Source of the DNA: Rhizophagus clarus
Taxonomy: Eukaryota > Glomeromycota > Glomeromycetes > Glomerales > Glomeraceae
DNA length: 64,000 bases
Assembly (NCBI GenBank): GCA_015698045.1
Contig: BLAL01000043.1
Coordinates: 62,001-126,000 of the forward strand
Direction of reading: 5' to 3'
Made by a program: the position numbers and the translations under genes. This document shows, one piece after another, positions 10,729 to 22,134 of the stretch; the first letter of the stretch is position 1, and each line of letters opens with the position of its first letter. The notes beneath the pieces were generated by a model that saw only the letters and a list, made by a program, of their open reading frames with translations, searched no databases and had not been told where the DNA came from.

Positions 10729-12419
10729 CATATAGTTACATAAACCCCTATTCTACCACCAATTATTCTTAATGTTGAATGATATACAAAGCTCCCATGA
10801 GTTAATGACTCCTACACAACATTTATCTAAATGCAACAGGATACTCTTTACTGTTCAGTACTTGAGAATATAGCAAATATGACTTTTGCTATTATCTTCT
10901 TGATCTTAATACCGCACATCAACAAATCATGAGCGTCATCACTAATAATACAAAATTGAAAGATATTAACAATAACAATGAATTTTTTTTCAATACTAAA
11001 AAGCCTAATGATAATTTTTTAATTTCAAAATTACTCAATGCTATTTTTAAAAAACAGTCATTTATTCCCAATAGATATAGAAATATCTACTTTAAAAAGA
11101 TTAGGAAATTACTATTAATTAAAATAACAGCTATTAAACAACATCGACAAGAAGGCAAAGACTCGTATAGGCAAATGTCCACCATTTTTTGTATTTTTTA
11201 CAAAAAGATTTTCTTGATCTTTGGTTTTAACGTTATTTGCACTTCATGCGCCTCTAATCTGATTGATTTAGTCAATAGTAACAAACATCTGTATCTCTCC
11301 CAATGTTTACTATGTCGAATTGGCTATGATCCTATATCCAATTTATTTTATAACAAGTTTATTGATGATTTTGATAACAAAATTTTTTCAAGATTGGATG
11401 CAACAATTGACTTACCATTAACTCTGACAGATAATATACAATATGGAGTCAAAAATAAGGCCCCTAAAATAACTATTAAAGTAGATAATATAACAGCTCA
11501 TTTTGTGAATACAACATTAAGAAATATGACAGCAAATGACGAAAGTAAATATAGCAAAAACAGAAGAGAAAAGCCAATGCCCTATAAGCGTAAATATCCA
11601 TAATTGACCAATTTATGGTTTGATGGATTCTGTAAATATATTACCAGACAAACGTTTCAGTAGTGCTAGTAATTCAGTAAAAAAATGACTTTGCACTTCA
11701 AAGAAGAAGCTTACGCAATTACAACAAATACAAAATAACTCAAGTATACTGACTAACCCATTTGTTAAGAATAGCATTGCACGCAAAAAGAAAAAAATTA
11801 AAAAGAATGAGAATGTTCTGGCTCAATTACGCACAGAAATAGATCACAGGAAAAATGCAAATTTAATGCATAGCTCTAAATAGATTAATGGATAACAATA
11901 GATAGTTATTCTCATAATATTTTAATTTGTTTATGTTTTTTTAATTTCAGGATAGTTATTTCAAAGGGGTTTTTTAGGATTATGATGGTTTTTAAGAAGC
12001 TCTGTTTTTGTTATTGTAATTTTATTATATATGTTCATTTTTTTAAATCCTTTCTCTTTAGTTTCTTTTTTGAGGGATGGGTATTAGGTATAATTTTTGG
12101 TTTGTTAATTTCCAAAAGGGGGATCTCAAGGAGTTGGAGGTATTATTTTCTTGGGTGTCTAGGCAGTTGAGTGCTAGGAGTTATGCCCAAAGAGTTTTAG
12201 TTGTTTTTTTATGTAGAGATGTCATGAGGGGGAAGGTTGTCAGAGGAGGCGTAAAATTATTTTAACCCTAAGGGTCAGTAGGTATCTACTAAATAGTTAC
12301 TCTAGATTTTTTTAGTAAGATTCATATGCAGCGTAGTTTTAACTACATAGCACTTTTATCTACTATAATCTCAATAAAGAAGTTTTATTTGTGTTTAGGA
12401 CAAAAAAAAAAAGAAAAAA
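10729..12419 (+). mobile_element. LINE C: element with an ORF1-like frame, 3' UTR and poly-A
   Basis: The 3' end (12320-12419) resembles LINE A and B ends (TAGTTTTAACTACATAGCACTT, then AATAAAG and an A-rich tail) and is again followed by TTTTAATTT. Upstream lies an ORF of 224 codons (10929-11603) and a trailing Lys-rich reading frame to about 11882, then ~440 bp of 3' UTR. No reverse transcriptase is present. It is either an internally deleted LINE or an ORF1-only element like the mammalian HAL1 type. Confidence 0.5.
10929..11603 (+). CDS. ORF1-like protein of LINE C (224 aa, Cys pairs)
   Basis: An intact frame of 224 codons from ATG to TAA. The N-terminus is Asn-rich, the middle is Lys/Arg-rich (IKITAIKQHRQEGKD), and CTSCASN about residues 101-107 with CLLCR about 122-126 form two CxxC pairs that could bind zinc. 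A further Lys-rich frame follows in another register to 11882. Its place just before a LINE 3' UTR suggests a nucleic-acid-binding ORF1 product. I do not recognise a named domain. It could instead be a captured host sequence. Confidence 0.45.
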   Translation: MSVITNNTKLKDINNNNEFFFNTKKPNDNFLISKLLNAIFKKQSFIPNRYRNIYFKKIRKLLLIKITAIKQHRQEGKDSYRQMSTIFCIFYKKIFLIFGFNVICTSCASNLIDLVNSNKHLYLSQCLLCRIGYDPISNLFYNKFIDDFDNKIFSRLDATIDLPLTLTDNIQYGVKNKAPKITIKVDNITAHFVNTTLRNMTANDESKYSKNRREKPMPYKRKYP

Positions 12420-12609
12420 TTTTAATTTCACTTGTATTTTTAAAAATTTTTTTAAAAAGATATTTTCTTTTTTCAATATATTATTGTTTTTATATACTTT
12501 AGTTATCATAAAATTAAATATTATATTTATAAAAAAATACATTTTTTATAATAATATTCTCTTATTCTTATTTTTTGTTTACTAAATTTAACTATATGTA
12601 AAATAAATT

Positions 12610-13200
12610 TTAGTTTAATAAAATCACTTTTTATATTTAAGTAAAGCTGTTTAGCAATGTAAAAAGTACTCATATCTTAATTTTCTTAAGGCTAAGCATA
12701 ATATTTATGAAGAAATTTGTATTTTTCAAACAATACTAATTCCAAAATTTTTTTTTCTTTCTTTTAACTTCAGGACGTAATTACATCACTTTGGTCAAAT
12801 GAAATCACTTTTTTCTGCTTAAGTAAAGTTGTTCAGCGGGATTGAATCTACTTACATATTAATTTTTATAACGATTGGCATAATATTTATGAAGTATTGG
12901 CTATTTTTGTATTATCAATTTTTTTGCAAAAATCTGTTTTGCAACTTCGGAGTGTGATTTCACCACTTTGATCAAATGAAATTGCCTTTTCCATAAGTAA
13001 AGTTATTCAGCGAGATCGAATCTATCTACAGTAAAAATTTAAGGATGGTTGGATTAATATTCGTGGAATGTGACCAAGTTTTGTACTTTCAATTATTTAT
13101 AGTTTATTTGATTTTTAATTTTAAAGTGTAATTTTACTATTTTTGATTAAATGAAATCAACTCCTTGTGCTTAAGTAAGTTGTTCAGAATAGGTAAAAAT
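12610..13200. repeat. ~175-bp tandem repeat, about four copies
   Basis: The block TCAAATGAAATCACTTTTT, then TGCTTAAGTAAAGTTGTTCAGCG, then TAATATTTATGAAG recurs at about 12613, 12790, 12970 and 13146, with a weaker fifth remnant after 13260. The copies differ from each other by roughly 20-30 percent by eye. No ORF runs through it. Confidence 0.75.
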
Positions 13201-14056
13201 AATTGTGCTTTATTTTTTATAACTCTAGGTATAATATTTATTGAAAGATTAGTATCCCTATAACAGTATTAATTTTTAAATTTTTAATATTTTAGGTATT
13301 TAAATTAAGTTATTTATCATATTAAAATTTATTTGTATTTTAATTTTTATAATAAATTGTACTATAAATATAAATTTATAAGTTATTTATAAAAATTTTT
13401 ATATATGTCATAAAATGAGTTGCTTAACAATATAAAATTTTTGATGTTATAATAAAATTTTGCTTAGTAGAGTTTAAAATAATTTGCTTATTGATCATAG
13501 TGAAAAATTTGGATTTTAATATAACTTATATATATATTGTTTGGAATCCTGGTGTAATACAGGTAACAAAAAAGAGTGTGATGCATCACAGATATAAAAA
13601 ATGATTAAACTCTTTAAATTATATATATATATTATATATATATTTTAAATTCAACTATATTTTATATATAATATATCTTTTATCTTTATAACAATTATAA
13701 TATAAATAAAAATAATTAAATATTATAATATTAATGGCTTTGCTATTTATCACCATATAGTGATAAATAGTCATTTATCACCATATTAGTGTGGTAACAA
13801 ATAACTATTTATCACTATATAATTATTTATTACTATAATGCTGTAAGTAAAAAAAAAACTAAGTATTTTATTGGTTTATTTACATTAAAGTTATATAATT
13901 AACTGCTTATTACATGACATTGGTGAATTTTATGAGAAGTATCATTACAATTACCACAAGGATGAGGACAACTATGTGAATTATGGCCAGAAATTTCTTT
14001 ACAATTTTGACATTGCTTTCGTGCTCTTTTATTCTGACCATTTTCCTTTAATACCT

Positions 14057-17000
14057 CTACAACTGATTTAATTCTTGCATGTTTAGTAGGCCTCCCTTAG
14101 TATGGTTATTAACAAGTGGATTGTTAACTCGAATTGAAGAATTATTAGATTCTGGGTGTGTGTTTTCTTTGTCAATTATGGTATTAGAACTGTTCAGTTG
14201 AGCTTGTTCAAGTTGTTGTTCCATAGTTTTAATATACTGTTCCATCCATTGAGTTGGCTCTTGATCATCATTGTCAACTGCTAATTGTATTACACGACGT
14301 GCTAATCCATAAATCTTTCCATATCTTTTTCTTTTGGATAAATGTTCTTTTGAATTAGGTTGTGGTCTAATTGTATTCCGAATTTGTTGAATATAACTAA
14401 AGTTGCATGCACTTGTATTATTACTAATTTTAATATTATTACTGATATCGTCTTTATACCATCTACTTGCAATTAAAGCCATATTAAATTTAGCATTATT
14501 CGAAGCTCTAAGAATTCTAAAAAAGTGTCTACACACTAATCCACGAGAAATTATATATAAACAAGTACAAAGATGAGATCCATCTTTTAAAACTGCTATA
14601 TAATTACATGATTTACTTCCTGGAAACGCATATTTAACTTTCCAAAGTTTAGAAATAGAAGATTCACCAACATCTTTCAAAAGACTTTCCAAATTACATT
14701 CTTTTGCATCAATAAAAGTTTCTTCAAAATCATCTGAAATGGCAGTATAATCTTCAAATAGTTGTACATCATACATAAAACTGTCTTTAATTTGTTGATA
14801 CTGCAAAGTATAAATTTCTGGAAATAAATATTTAGCCAATTCTGTTTCAATATTTGGAAAGAATTTTTTTGTTGAATTTAAAGTATTGTTATATTAAGTA
14901 TCATTCCAAGCTGTTACTTCATCTTTAAAATTTTCTGTTTTAATTCTTTTTTCTATATCATGAAACAATTCACATAAAGTACTATGACGATCTATCAGAC
15001 GTTTACGCATACTATTCATTCCTTCTACTCGTTGTGTTGACTGCATTCCAGCATTAAAAATGCAATTAACAAAACATTTAGCCCAAGAATAATGTAAAGG
15101 ATACAGATTATTGTGAAGATATGGTTGAGAAGAAGGATATTTATATAATAATGCTTCCCATCTAGTGTAAAATTCTTGCTTGTTTAAAGCATTTCATGCA
15201 TTATCAAATTCTATAATGAAGTTTGAATATTCTGATTGAATTTTAGGACGAATATGTTTTTTTAAATTTTGTTTAATATGAAAAATACATGATGCTAATT
15301 TTGAATCTGAAAATTGAGTTTTTATTGCATTATGAAGTGCAGCATCAGTATCAGTAAATATAATGCGAAGTGAAATATTTGATGTAGCTTTTTTTAAACA
15401 AGACATAATCCAGTTAAAAGATTCTTCACGTTTATTACAAGTTAATGCTTGTCCTAAAAGCCGTGAATGATTTCGTCTATCTACCCCAATAAAAAGCATT
15501 AATGACATATTATATCGATTTGTATTAAATGTAGTGTCACAAATAACTACATCAGAAAATTTCATCCATAAATTGATTTGTTTAGGATTCATCCAGAAAA
15601 TACGAGATAAGAAATTATTCTCTGTGAAATATTCAACAAACCATAAAGGGTCATCACCACGCATAGTATTAATTTGCTTTAATAAATTAAATGCATCATT
15701 ACTTGGTTCATTTCCTGGTATCATTCTGGCATGATGCTTAGCCTTCTGGATAGCATTTGATATATCCTTAGAATGGAATTCTCAATCTGGGTATCTTGCT
15801 TCAAGTAATTGTCGTTGAAGAGATGCATCCAAATTTGCAGAATTAGTATAAAATTCAATTTCACTAAATATCTCACTGCTTAATTTGCGATAAGCTGAAG
15901 CAAAACGAGCCGTATCTTGATGGAGTACATGATTGTGAATATCTTTAAATAAAGATACATATGGTCCAGTTCTGCATTTTGGTCATGAAATATTTACATG
16001 AATTTCACAACCACATTTTTTTGATTTTTTGTTTCTTTTCTTTGTTGGATCATCTATTTTCTTGGGAATATTAATACCGCTCTTATCATAATAAAAGGAA
16101 ATACTGGCCATTCTTCCATTAATTGGCCAGGTTCATTTTTTCACTCATACAAATCCATTATTATAACCATACTTGAAGAGAGCTTTTCCTACATCATCCC
16201 AAGAAGAATATTCCACATTTAACGCTAAATCTGGTATACTATCTTCTAAAATACTAGATCCATCAGTTGTATTAATAGTTGGTTGCATTGCATATGGGCT
16301 GGTTTGACTCTATCCGATTTTGTCACATAAAATGCATTTTTCTTAGTTTACGGGGTTGAATTATTATGATAATTGTAAATCTGTAACACAATAAAATAAA
16401 CCAGTGACAAGAGCTGATCCTATATCAATCATAAAATCCTGATGATCTATATTTTTTTCAATGTATTTTGCGTCTTCAAAGTTCATTGCAAATTGGTTAC
16501 AGATTGGTTTTGAGGAATCGGAAAGGAATCAGCAAATCTAATAAAAAACATATTACGTTGTTTATAACAAATAATAAGCTATTATACACTTTATAAAACG
16601 TTAAAAGAACAAGAGGGCACTGTATGGTTTGTAGATTGCAAAAAAATTTGTAGCTAAACTTTCAAAATACCAACTTTTGCTTGCTCAATAAGCATTAGTT
16701 TATTAATTCTCACTTTCTTTATTATAGGCTTTAATAAGTAAATAGTAAACAACAGAGAATAACAGAAGATCTGGACTTTTTTTTAAATAATTATTACATT
16801 TACATAGTTTTTATTCTATTTTAATTCGTTGTAATCCAATTTAAATAGTTTTTGGTTTAAAATAATATTTATGATTATTACTCTTAATTAATATATAATT
16901 TTCATGATTTTAAACTTGTAAATTAAGATAAAATAATATTTCTTTTTTTATTCCTTTGCGCAAAGTATCGTTAAATGTTTCGTTATGTTGATCATCATGT

Positions 17001-17282
17001 AAGATTGAACCAATAAACATATTTTAACATGCTATCCTCTTGTTATCACATAAGTGATATTATCGCATCACGTGAAGTCAAATCGGCCCATATGGTTTCC
17101 AATTGACCATCAAATGGCGTATCCTGATTAGCATAAAAAGATGTTTCACTAAATAATATATTTTTATCAACATTAGGTTCATCAAACACTGATAAACTGT
17201 CTTGTTCATCATCATCTGAATAATATTCCAGTTGAAGTACATTTATATTTTCGTGTTGTGTGAACCATGTAGGATCATCCAT
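14057..17282 (-). pseudogene. FAR1-type MULE transposase, decayed
   Basis: The gene reads from ATG at 17282 (acidic 78-codon first exon, MDDPTWFTQ...). A FAR1 zinc-binding region follows around 16080-15960 (KKCGCEIHVN ... DIHNHVL). The transposase core lies at 15724-15194, with CDTTF (first Asp of the DDE triad), FTDTDAA (second Asp) and CIFHIKQNL. A SWIM zinc finger (CTCLYIISRGLVCRH) is at about 14520-14575. After a frame change near 14096 a C-terminal knuckle (CQNCKEISGHNSHSC) can be read down to about 13900. In-frame stops interrupt the FAR1 part, the segment just before 15724, and the segment between the core and SWIM (about six in total). FAR1/MULE proteins bind terminal repeats and carry out cut-and-paste transposition; this copy cannot. 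Confidence 0.85.
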
Positions 17283-17335
17283 TCTAAAAAAAAAAAAAAA
17301 ATTATGTAAATGTTTCTTATCTAGCCCACTTTCCT

Positions 17336-17420
17336 TATCCTAACCCTAATCCTAATCCTAATTCTAACCCTAAATCCTAACCCTAACACTAACTCACTTC
17401 GCTTATCCTAACTCTAATTC
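17336..17420. repeat. Telomere-like (CCCTAA-type) tract inside the MULE
   Basis: A degenerate run of CCTAACCCTAAT, CCTAATCCTAAT and CCCTAAATCC units covers about 85 bp between the transposase start and the right terminus. It resembles an interstitial telomere repeat (TTAGGG on the minus strand). Confidence 0.65.
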
Positions 17421-17824
17421 TACATAATCCTACGTTAATTCTAATTTTATGACCCTATCCTAATCATATCCAACGCTAAGCTTATCTAATTTTTGTGAGG
17501 TGTTAATGGTAAAATAGTGGAGATAAAAGGAAGATTAAAAATGAAAAAATACAAAAGAAAAGAGGAGGAAGTAAAAGGAGATAATAGAAAGGATAAAAGA
17601 GTGTAGAGAACGTGGGAAGAGAGTGTGGAAGAGAGTATGGGAAACTTATTGATTGTATGATTGATTATATGTAAATTATCGAGTTACAAAATAGTTTAAT
17701 AGTTGTACAGATTATCTGAAATATTTTACAATAGTACTATAGTGATAAATAACTATAATTACCACATCGTGCCAAATAAAAATTTTCACCATATCGTGCT
17801 AAATAGATATTATCTAATATTAAT

Positions 17825-19490
17825 TCCTAAAATTAATATTACAAATTTTAATTATTTGAAAAATTAATTTAATAAATCAAATTGTATTATTTGAATCTTT
17901 ATATTTTTTAATTTTTAATTGTTTAAATTTATATAAAAATTTTATTAATTATATATTTATAAATAGAAATAAAAATAAGTTTTTATAAATTTTAATTTAG
18001 TTTTGGCTAGAATTATGTAATATAATTTGATAGCAAACTAATCAGAATTTTGGAAAGTTTTAGCAGTTTTAAAATTAACTAATTTTCCTAAATTAATTTT
18101 ACCATTTTAGTTTTAGTAAATAGTAAAACTCCTTAGTTTTAGGCAACATTACTAATTATAAAGGATATCTTTTGATTTTTATTTGTAAGTTAATTTTAAT
18201 ATACCAGATTTTTGTTAACTTGTAATATTTAATTAATCAAATACATCAAAAATATCTTATTATAATAAAGTAGCCAATCAAATTGCTTAAATTCTTTACT
18301 ATAATTTTATAGCAAAGTTGAGATATAAAACTTAAGATTCATTATATTAAGAGTTAAAAGATTTAGATATAAATAATAAAAAAAAAAAATTATTTATATA
18401 AAAAAATAATAATATTTTTGCTATATAAAATTTATTAATTATCTAACTTTTGATTTATGTATTATATAAATCTATAATTTTACAGATAAATCGTATAAAT
18501 TTTTATGGTAAGCTATTATATAATATTAGAAAATATTAGGAATAGATTATTTATGATTACTACTATATATATGCTGATCAGTAATTTTTTAATTGAATTT
18601 TAAAGTTTTGGATAAAGCTTTAAATATTTAAATAAAATGTAAAACTTTTACAGTATGATGTTATTTAAATATTTAAAATTAAAAGCTAAAATAAACCTAA
18701 ACAATTTTTGATAATCCAAAAGTTATTGTTAAATAAAAACTTGCAATTATTTTTATAAATAATATTATTATTTAATTTAATATAAAATTTTAAAATACAA
18801 TAACTTTACTAACATTAATTTAATCATAATAAAATTTATTATCATTTGAATTTTCTCATTAAAACAAATCTAATGGTATATAATTTATTAAAATCCAATT
18901 ACTAAATCTTGAAATTATAAATTTTGAATTTTTATATTATTCATTAATTATAAATTTTCACATGAATTGATGTAATTTCAGTTAATTTCAAACAATTCTT
19001 ACCTAATTAAAAATTATTTTTTTTTTATGACAAAAAAAAATAAATGATTAATAAATGATCGGCAAATGATCAGCAACAGTGTAACAAAGCAGTCAGACTT
19101 ATGACAAGACACCTTTCTCTGAGCCTATAGGCCGAGATGATATATTGAAGTCAGGCTTAAAAACAGACATTACTAACTTTTAGAATTTCAAAAATACTTT
19201 TAAATTATTTTAAATTTATTTACTCAATTATGTAAATACATTCTGATATAATTATACCAACGTCATCATCAATTCTAAAATTAAGATTTAAAAGTCTAAA
19301 TTATAATAAATAATAATGATTACTAAAAATACAATGTAAATGAATAATATCTAAATATTATTAATATTAGGTTTAGTTTATTTTAATTTTAAATCAGGCA
19401 TATTAATGATAAAAATATTAGATTATAACCGAGTTCATTTATTTTACTTTAAAGAAGAATGGAAAAAAAGGTCTAAATAAACATCATATG
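17825..19490. other. AT-rich intergenic stretch
   Basis: No gene, tRNA or clear repeat seen. Composition is extremely AT-rich with homopolymer runs. It separates the MULE from the small gene at 19491-20072. Confidence 0.5.
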
Positions 19491-20072
19491 CTATGAATCA
19501 TCAGGTTGTTCTTTATTTTCTTCTTCATCTCGTTTAACATTGTGACTTGGAACTATTAATTAATAATTTAATTAAAATTAAGAGTTCAATATTAAAAATA
19601 TAATTAAATATAAATTAAATACTTACTATTTTCAGGAATTTCAAGAAATTCTTGCATAGAATCTGTAGTTGACAATCTCTGTAATTCTCTCTTTCCATTC
19701 AAAACTTTATTAGCATCATCATTATTATTACTTAAATTTTGAGGATTAACAATTTCTCCTATAAAAATAGATTATAAAGATCAGAACCCAAGAAAAGATT
19801 TGAGAATAATATGTTGAGAATAATAACTTACGTTCAGTAGGCTTTTTTGAAGCAGGAATTGGAAGAGTTATTTTCCCTTCAAGAACGTCACTAACGGTTA
19901 CAGGACGATCGAACTTGAACTGATTTGTTTGTTCTTGTTTTTTATTTGTTGTATCTTGATCATTGTTGTAAGTTTTCTCATCAAAATGTTCCGTTTCGGT
20001 ATCATTGGTGTTATACGTAGAAGATTGTATTTCTCTCGTGATAGAACTTTGGTTTTGATTATCTAAACCCAT
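19491..20072 (-). CDS. Small three-exon protein of unknown function (144 aa)
   Basis: The model is exon 1 20072-19832, intron with GTAAGT/TATAG, exon 2 19758-19627, intron with GTAAGT/AATAG, and exon 3 19552-19491 ending in TAG. The phases agree at both junctions (TER-EIVN and PEN-IPSH) and give 144 residues. The protein is hydrophilic: a Gln/Asn/Thr-rich N-terminus, a motif RPVTVSDVLEGKITLPIPASKKPTE about residues 56-80 that looks like the conserved core, and an acidic tail (DEEENKEQPDD). There is no signal peptide or membrane segment. I do not recognise the family. Two well-formed introns with kept phase argue that it is a real host gene. Confidence 0.7.
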
Positions 20073-21690
20073 ACTGTAATGTACGTATAATGATACGTTT
20101 TTTTTTTAATAATAAAAAAAGGTAATCAAAAAGAATTTGTCGATATTTATAAAAAAACAAGTATGATTAGTAATGATTTTTCTAGAAAAAAAAAAGTTCA
20201 TTCAAGCTTTACCTTTTCCGAGTCCTTCTAGTACGACAACAAAAAAAGAATACCATACTTATGGAAAAAGAAATAAAAAAGCTTTTTTAGGGGAAAAAAT
20301 TTGATTTTATAACATTCTTTCTGGAAGTAGAAAAAAAATTTTTTTTTTTTACTTTAATAAGCTTATTAATTTCGGCTTTATTTCCCTTATTCTATATAAA
20401 GTTCATCGATTTGGATTTGTAATGTCATACTGTATGTAAATTGTGATCATTCCACATATTTTGACTCTGCGTAACTATATTGATTACCTAAAATAATTGC
20501 TTTTTTTACATTATTTAATGTAAGATCTGCAAAAGTTTTTTTTTTTCCGGGAGGACGTCAAGATTACATTGTTTTTTTTAAAAAAAAAAAAACTTAATTT
20601 ATGGAATTTTAATTCCGGAGCATGATTTTAACTGTAAAAGGTACTGGATAATTTGAAATTTAGATTTCGATCGATTGATCGTTTATAAATGTTGTACGAT
20701 TCTCATAATTTTATGTTTTAGAAAAAAATTCCATAATACTGTACAGTAATTATAATTGAATATAAATATTTTATACTATAAACGGAAAAGCAGGAAAGCA
20801 AGAAAGTTAGAAAGTGGAAAGTAGGATCGAGACTAAATGATGGCCTGATTTTGACAAATGTTTTGCATATATATATATATTAAAAAAAAGAAAAAAGGAA
20901 TTTTCAATCTATCGTTTCTCGATGTGTGTAACATGGTACAACAACTATATAAACTAATAGACGCCATTTTTTCCAAGATATAATCGATAGAATATTCTAA
21001 CGAATATCAAATATTTAATGAACATAATTATGGAAAAGTACAAAGTTTAACATGGGAACACTTAAATTAGCAACACCAGGTAAATTAAAATGAAAATGGA
21101 ACACCAGGTAAATGACAACATTTATTTAGTAAAATTAATCATTTTTGTGTTTTTGTGATCCCCAAACAAATGTTTTTCCCTGTAAGTTATATTCAAATGA
21201 TTGTTTAAAAAAAAACAAAGCAAAAAGGATTTAAAAAAAAGAAAAAAAGGAAAAGGAAATTTCGAGTTTTTTTTTCATTTTTAGTAACTTATTTTAGTCA
21301 GAAAATAATGATTATCAAACCTCCTTTTTTAAGGGGCTTTTTGTGGCGTTACATTAAAATCAAAATATCCCTTTTATTCTTTGAGTACATTCCATAAATA
21401 AGTAATAATAATCATTTTTAAAACAATCTGATTTTGTTTAGTCGGAAGAAAACATTATAATGTTTTCCAGTGACAATGATAACAAGGCTTTTTTATTAAT
21501 AAAAAAAAAAAAAAAAATATTTACTAAAAATACATTCCATTAAAATATTCTAAACCCTCACTCAATTAAATATTTGTACAAAAAAAAATTTTTTTTTAAA
21601 AAAAAGATTTTGGATCGATTTTAATATTTTCAGAATTCCCGAATTCGTACACTAATGGTCACTTCTGCATCGGAAGAAACCGCATTCGAA
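20073..21690. other. Intergenic stretch upstream of the three-exon gene
   Basis: No ORF of note. Long A and T runs are found near 20100, 20340, 20570 and 21500. The first few hundred bases should hold the promoter of the minus-strand gene ending at 20072. No TATA box can be singled out in such AT-rich DNA. Confidence 0.4.
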
Positions 21691-21716
21691 TTGGCTTATT
21701 AACCGTAATAAGCCAA
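21691..21716 (-). promoter_or_regulatory. Perfect 11-bp-arm hairpin in the 3' UTR of the 104-aa gene
   Basis: TTGGCTTATTA, a four-base loop ACCG, and the exact complement TAATAAGCCAA. It lies ~104 bases downstream of the stop codon at 21820 and would be in the 3' UTR or 3' flank of that transcript. Function unknown. Confidence 0.5.
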
Positions 21717-21819
21717 GAAAATCGATTGTTACGCCACCAATTTTTTTTTTTTTCCAAGAATCTAAATATCCTTGGACTTTTCCGTGCAATTGAATCCGTT
21801 TTTACTTTTTTTTCCCTTT

Positions 21820-22134
21820 TTAATTTGAATTATTTCCAGGTGATTTAGGCAGACGTCCAGCACGTTCGTGCATGGCTCTTAATTTTTTATATCTGTCCAT
21901 TTTACGTTCTATTGGAGAGGGACAATTGGTCACAAAAGAGAATGATAACATTTCTTCCTCAATTGACCCGGGCTCTTCACAAAAATTATTTTCAGGGAAA
22001 ATTACTATGGCATTTTTAGTTGAAATGTTAATTTTTGATAATTGTGAATGATGAATCATTTGTTTTGATTCTGATGTAGAACCGTTTGAATCAGTGCTCG
22101 AAGTTTCTAAAGTTACGGATGATGAGTCAGACAT
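21820..22134 (-). CDS. Small hydrophilic protein of unknown function (104 aa)
   Basis: A single-exon frame from ATG at 22134 to TAA at 21820. The N-terminus is Ser/Thr-rich (MSDSSSVTLETSSTDSNGS), with many possible phosphorylation sites. The C-terminal third is basic and likely helical (IERKMDRYKKLRAMHERAG, about residues 75-93) and ends with LPKSPGNNSN. The codon choice looks like a real gene and the start has an A-rich context. No membrane segment or known domain is seen. Confidence 0.6.
   Translation of the reverse strand: MSDSSSVTLETSSTDSNGSTSESKQMIHHSQLSKINISTKNAIVIFPENNFCEEPGSIEEEMLSFSFVTNCPSPIERKMDRYKKLRAMHERAGRLPKSPGNNSN

Larger units (their letters stand above)
13736..17814. mobile_element. 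Mutator-like element (MULE) with FAR1-type transposase
   Basis: The termini share G...CTATTTA.CAC.ATAT.GTG as an imperfect inverted repeat of about 80 bp, with inner GATAAATA palindromes. TAATATTAAT flanks both ends (13726-13735 and 17815-17824), a 9-10-bp target duplication as expected for MULEs. Inside, the minus strand encodes a FAR1/MULE transposase broken by stops. The 4.1-kb length is normal for a full MULE, so this copy is whole in structure but dead in coding. Confidence 0.85.

Noticed and set aside
12391-12585. Phe/Ile/Lys-rich 64-codon frame after the LINE C tail
   Set aside because: Low-complexity A/T sequence just after a poly-A run; no coding character.
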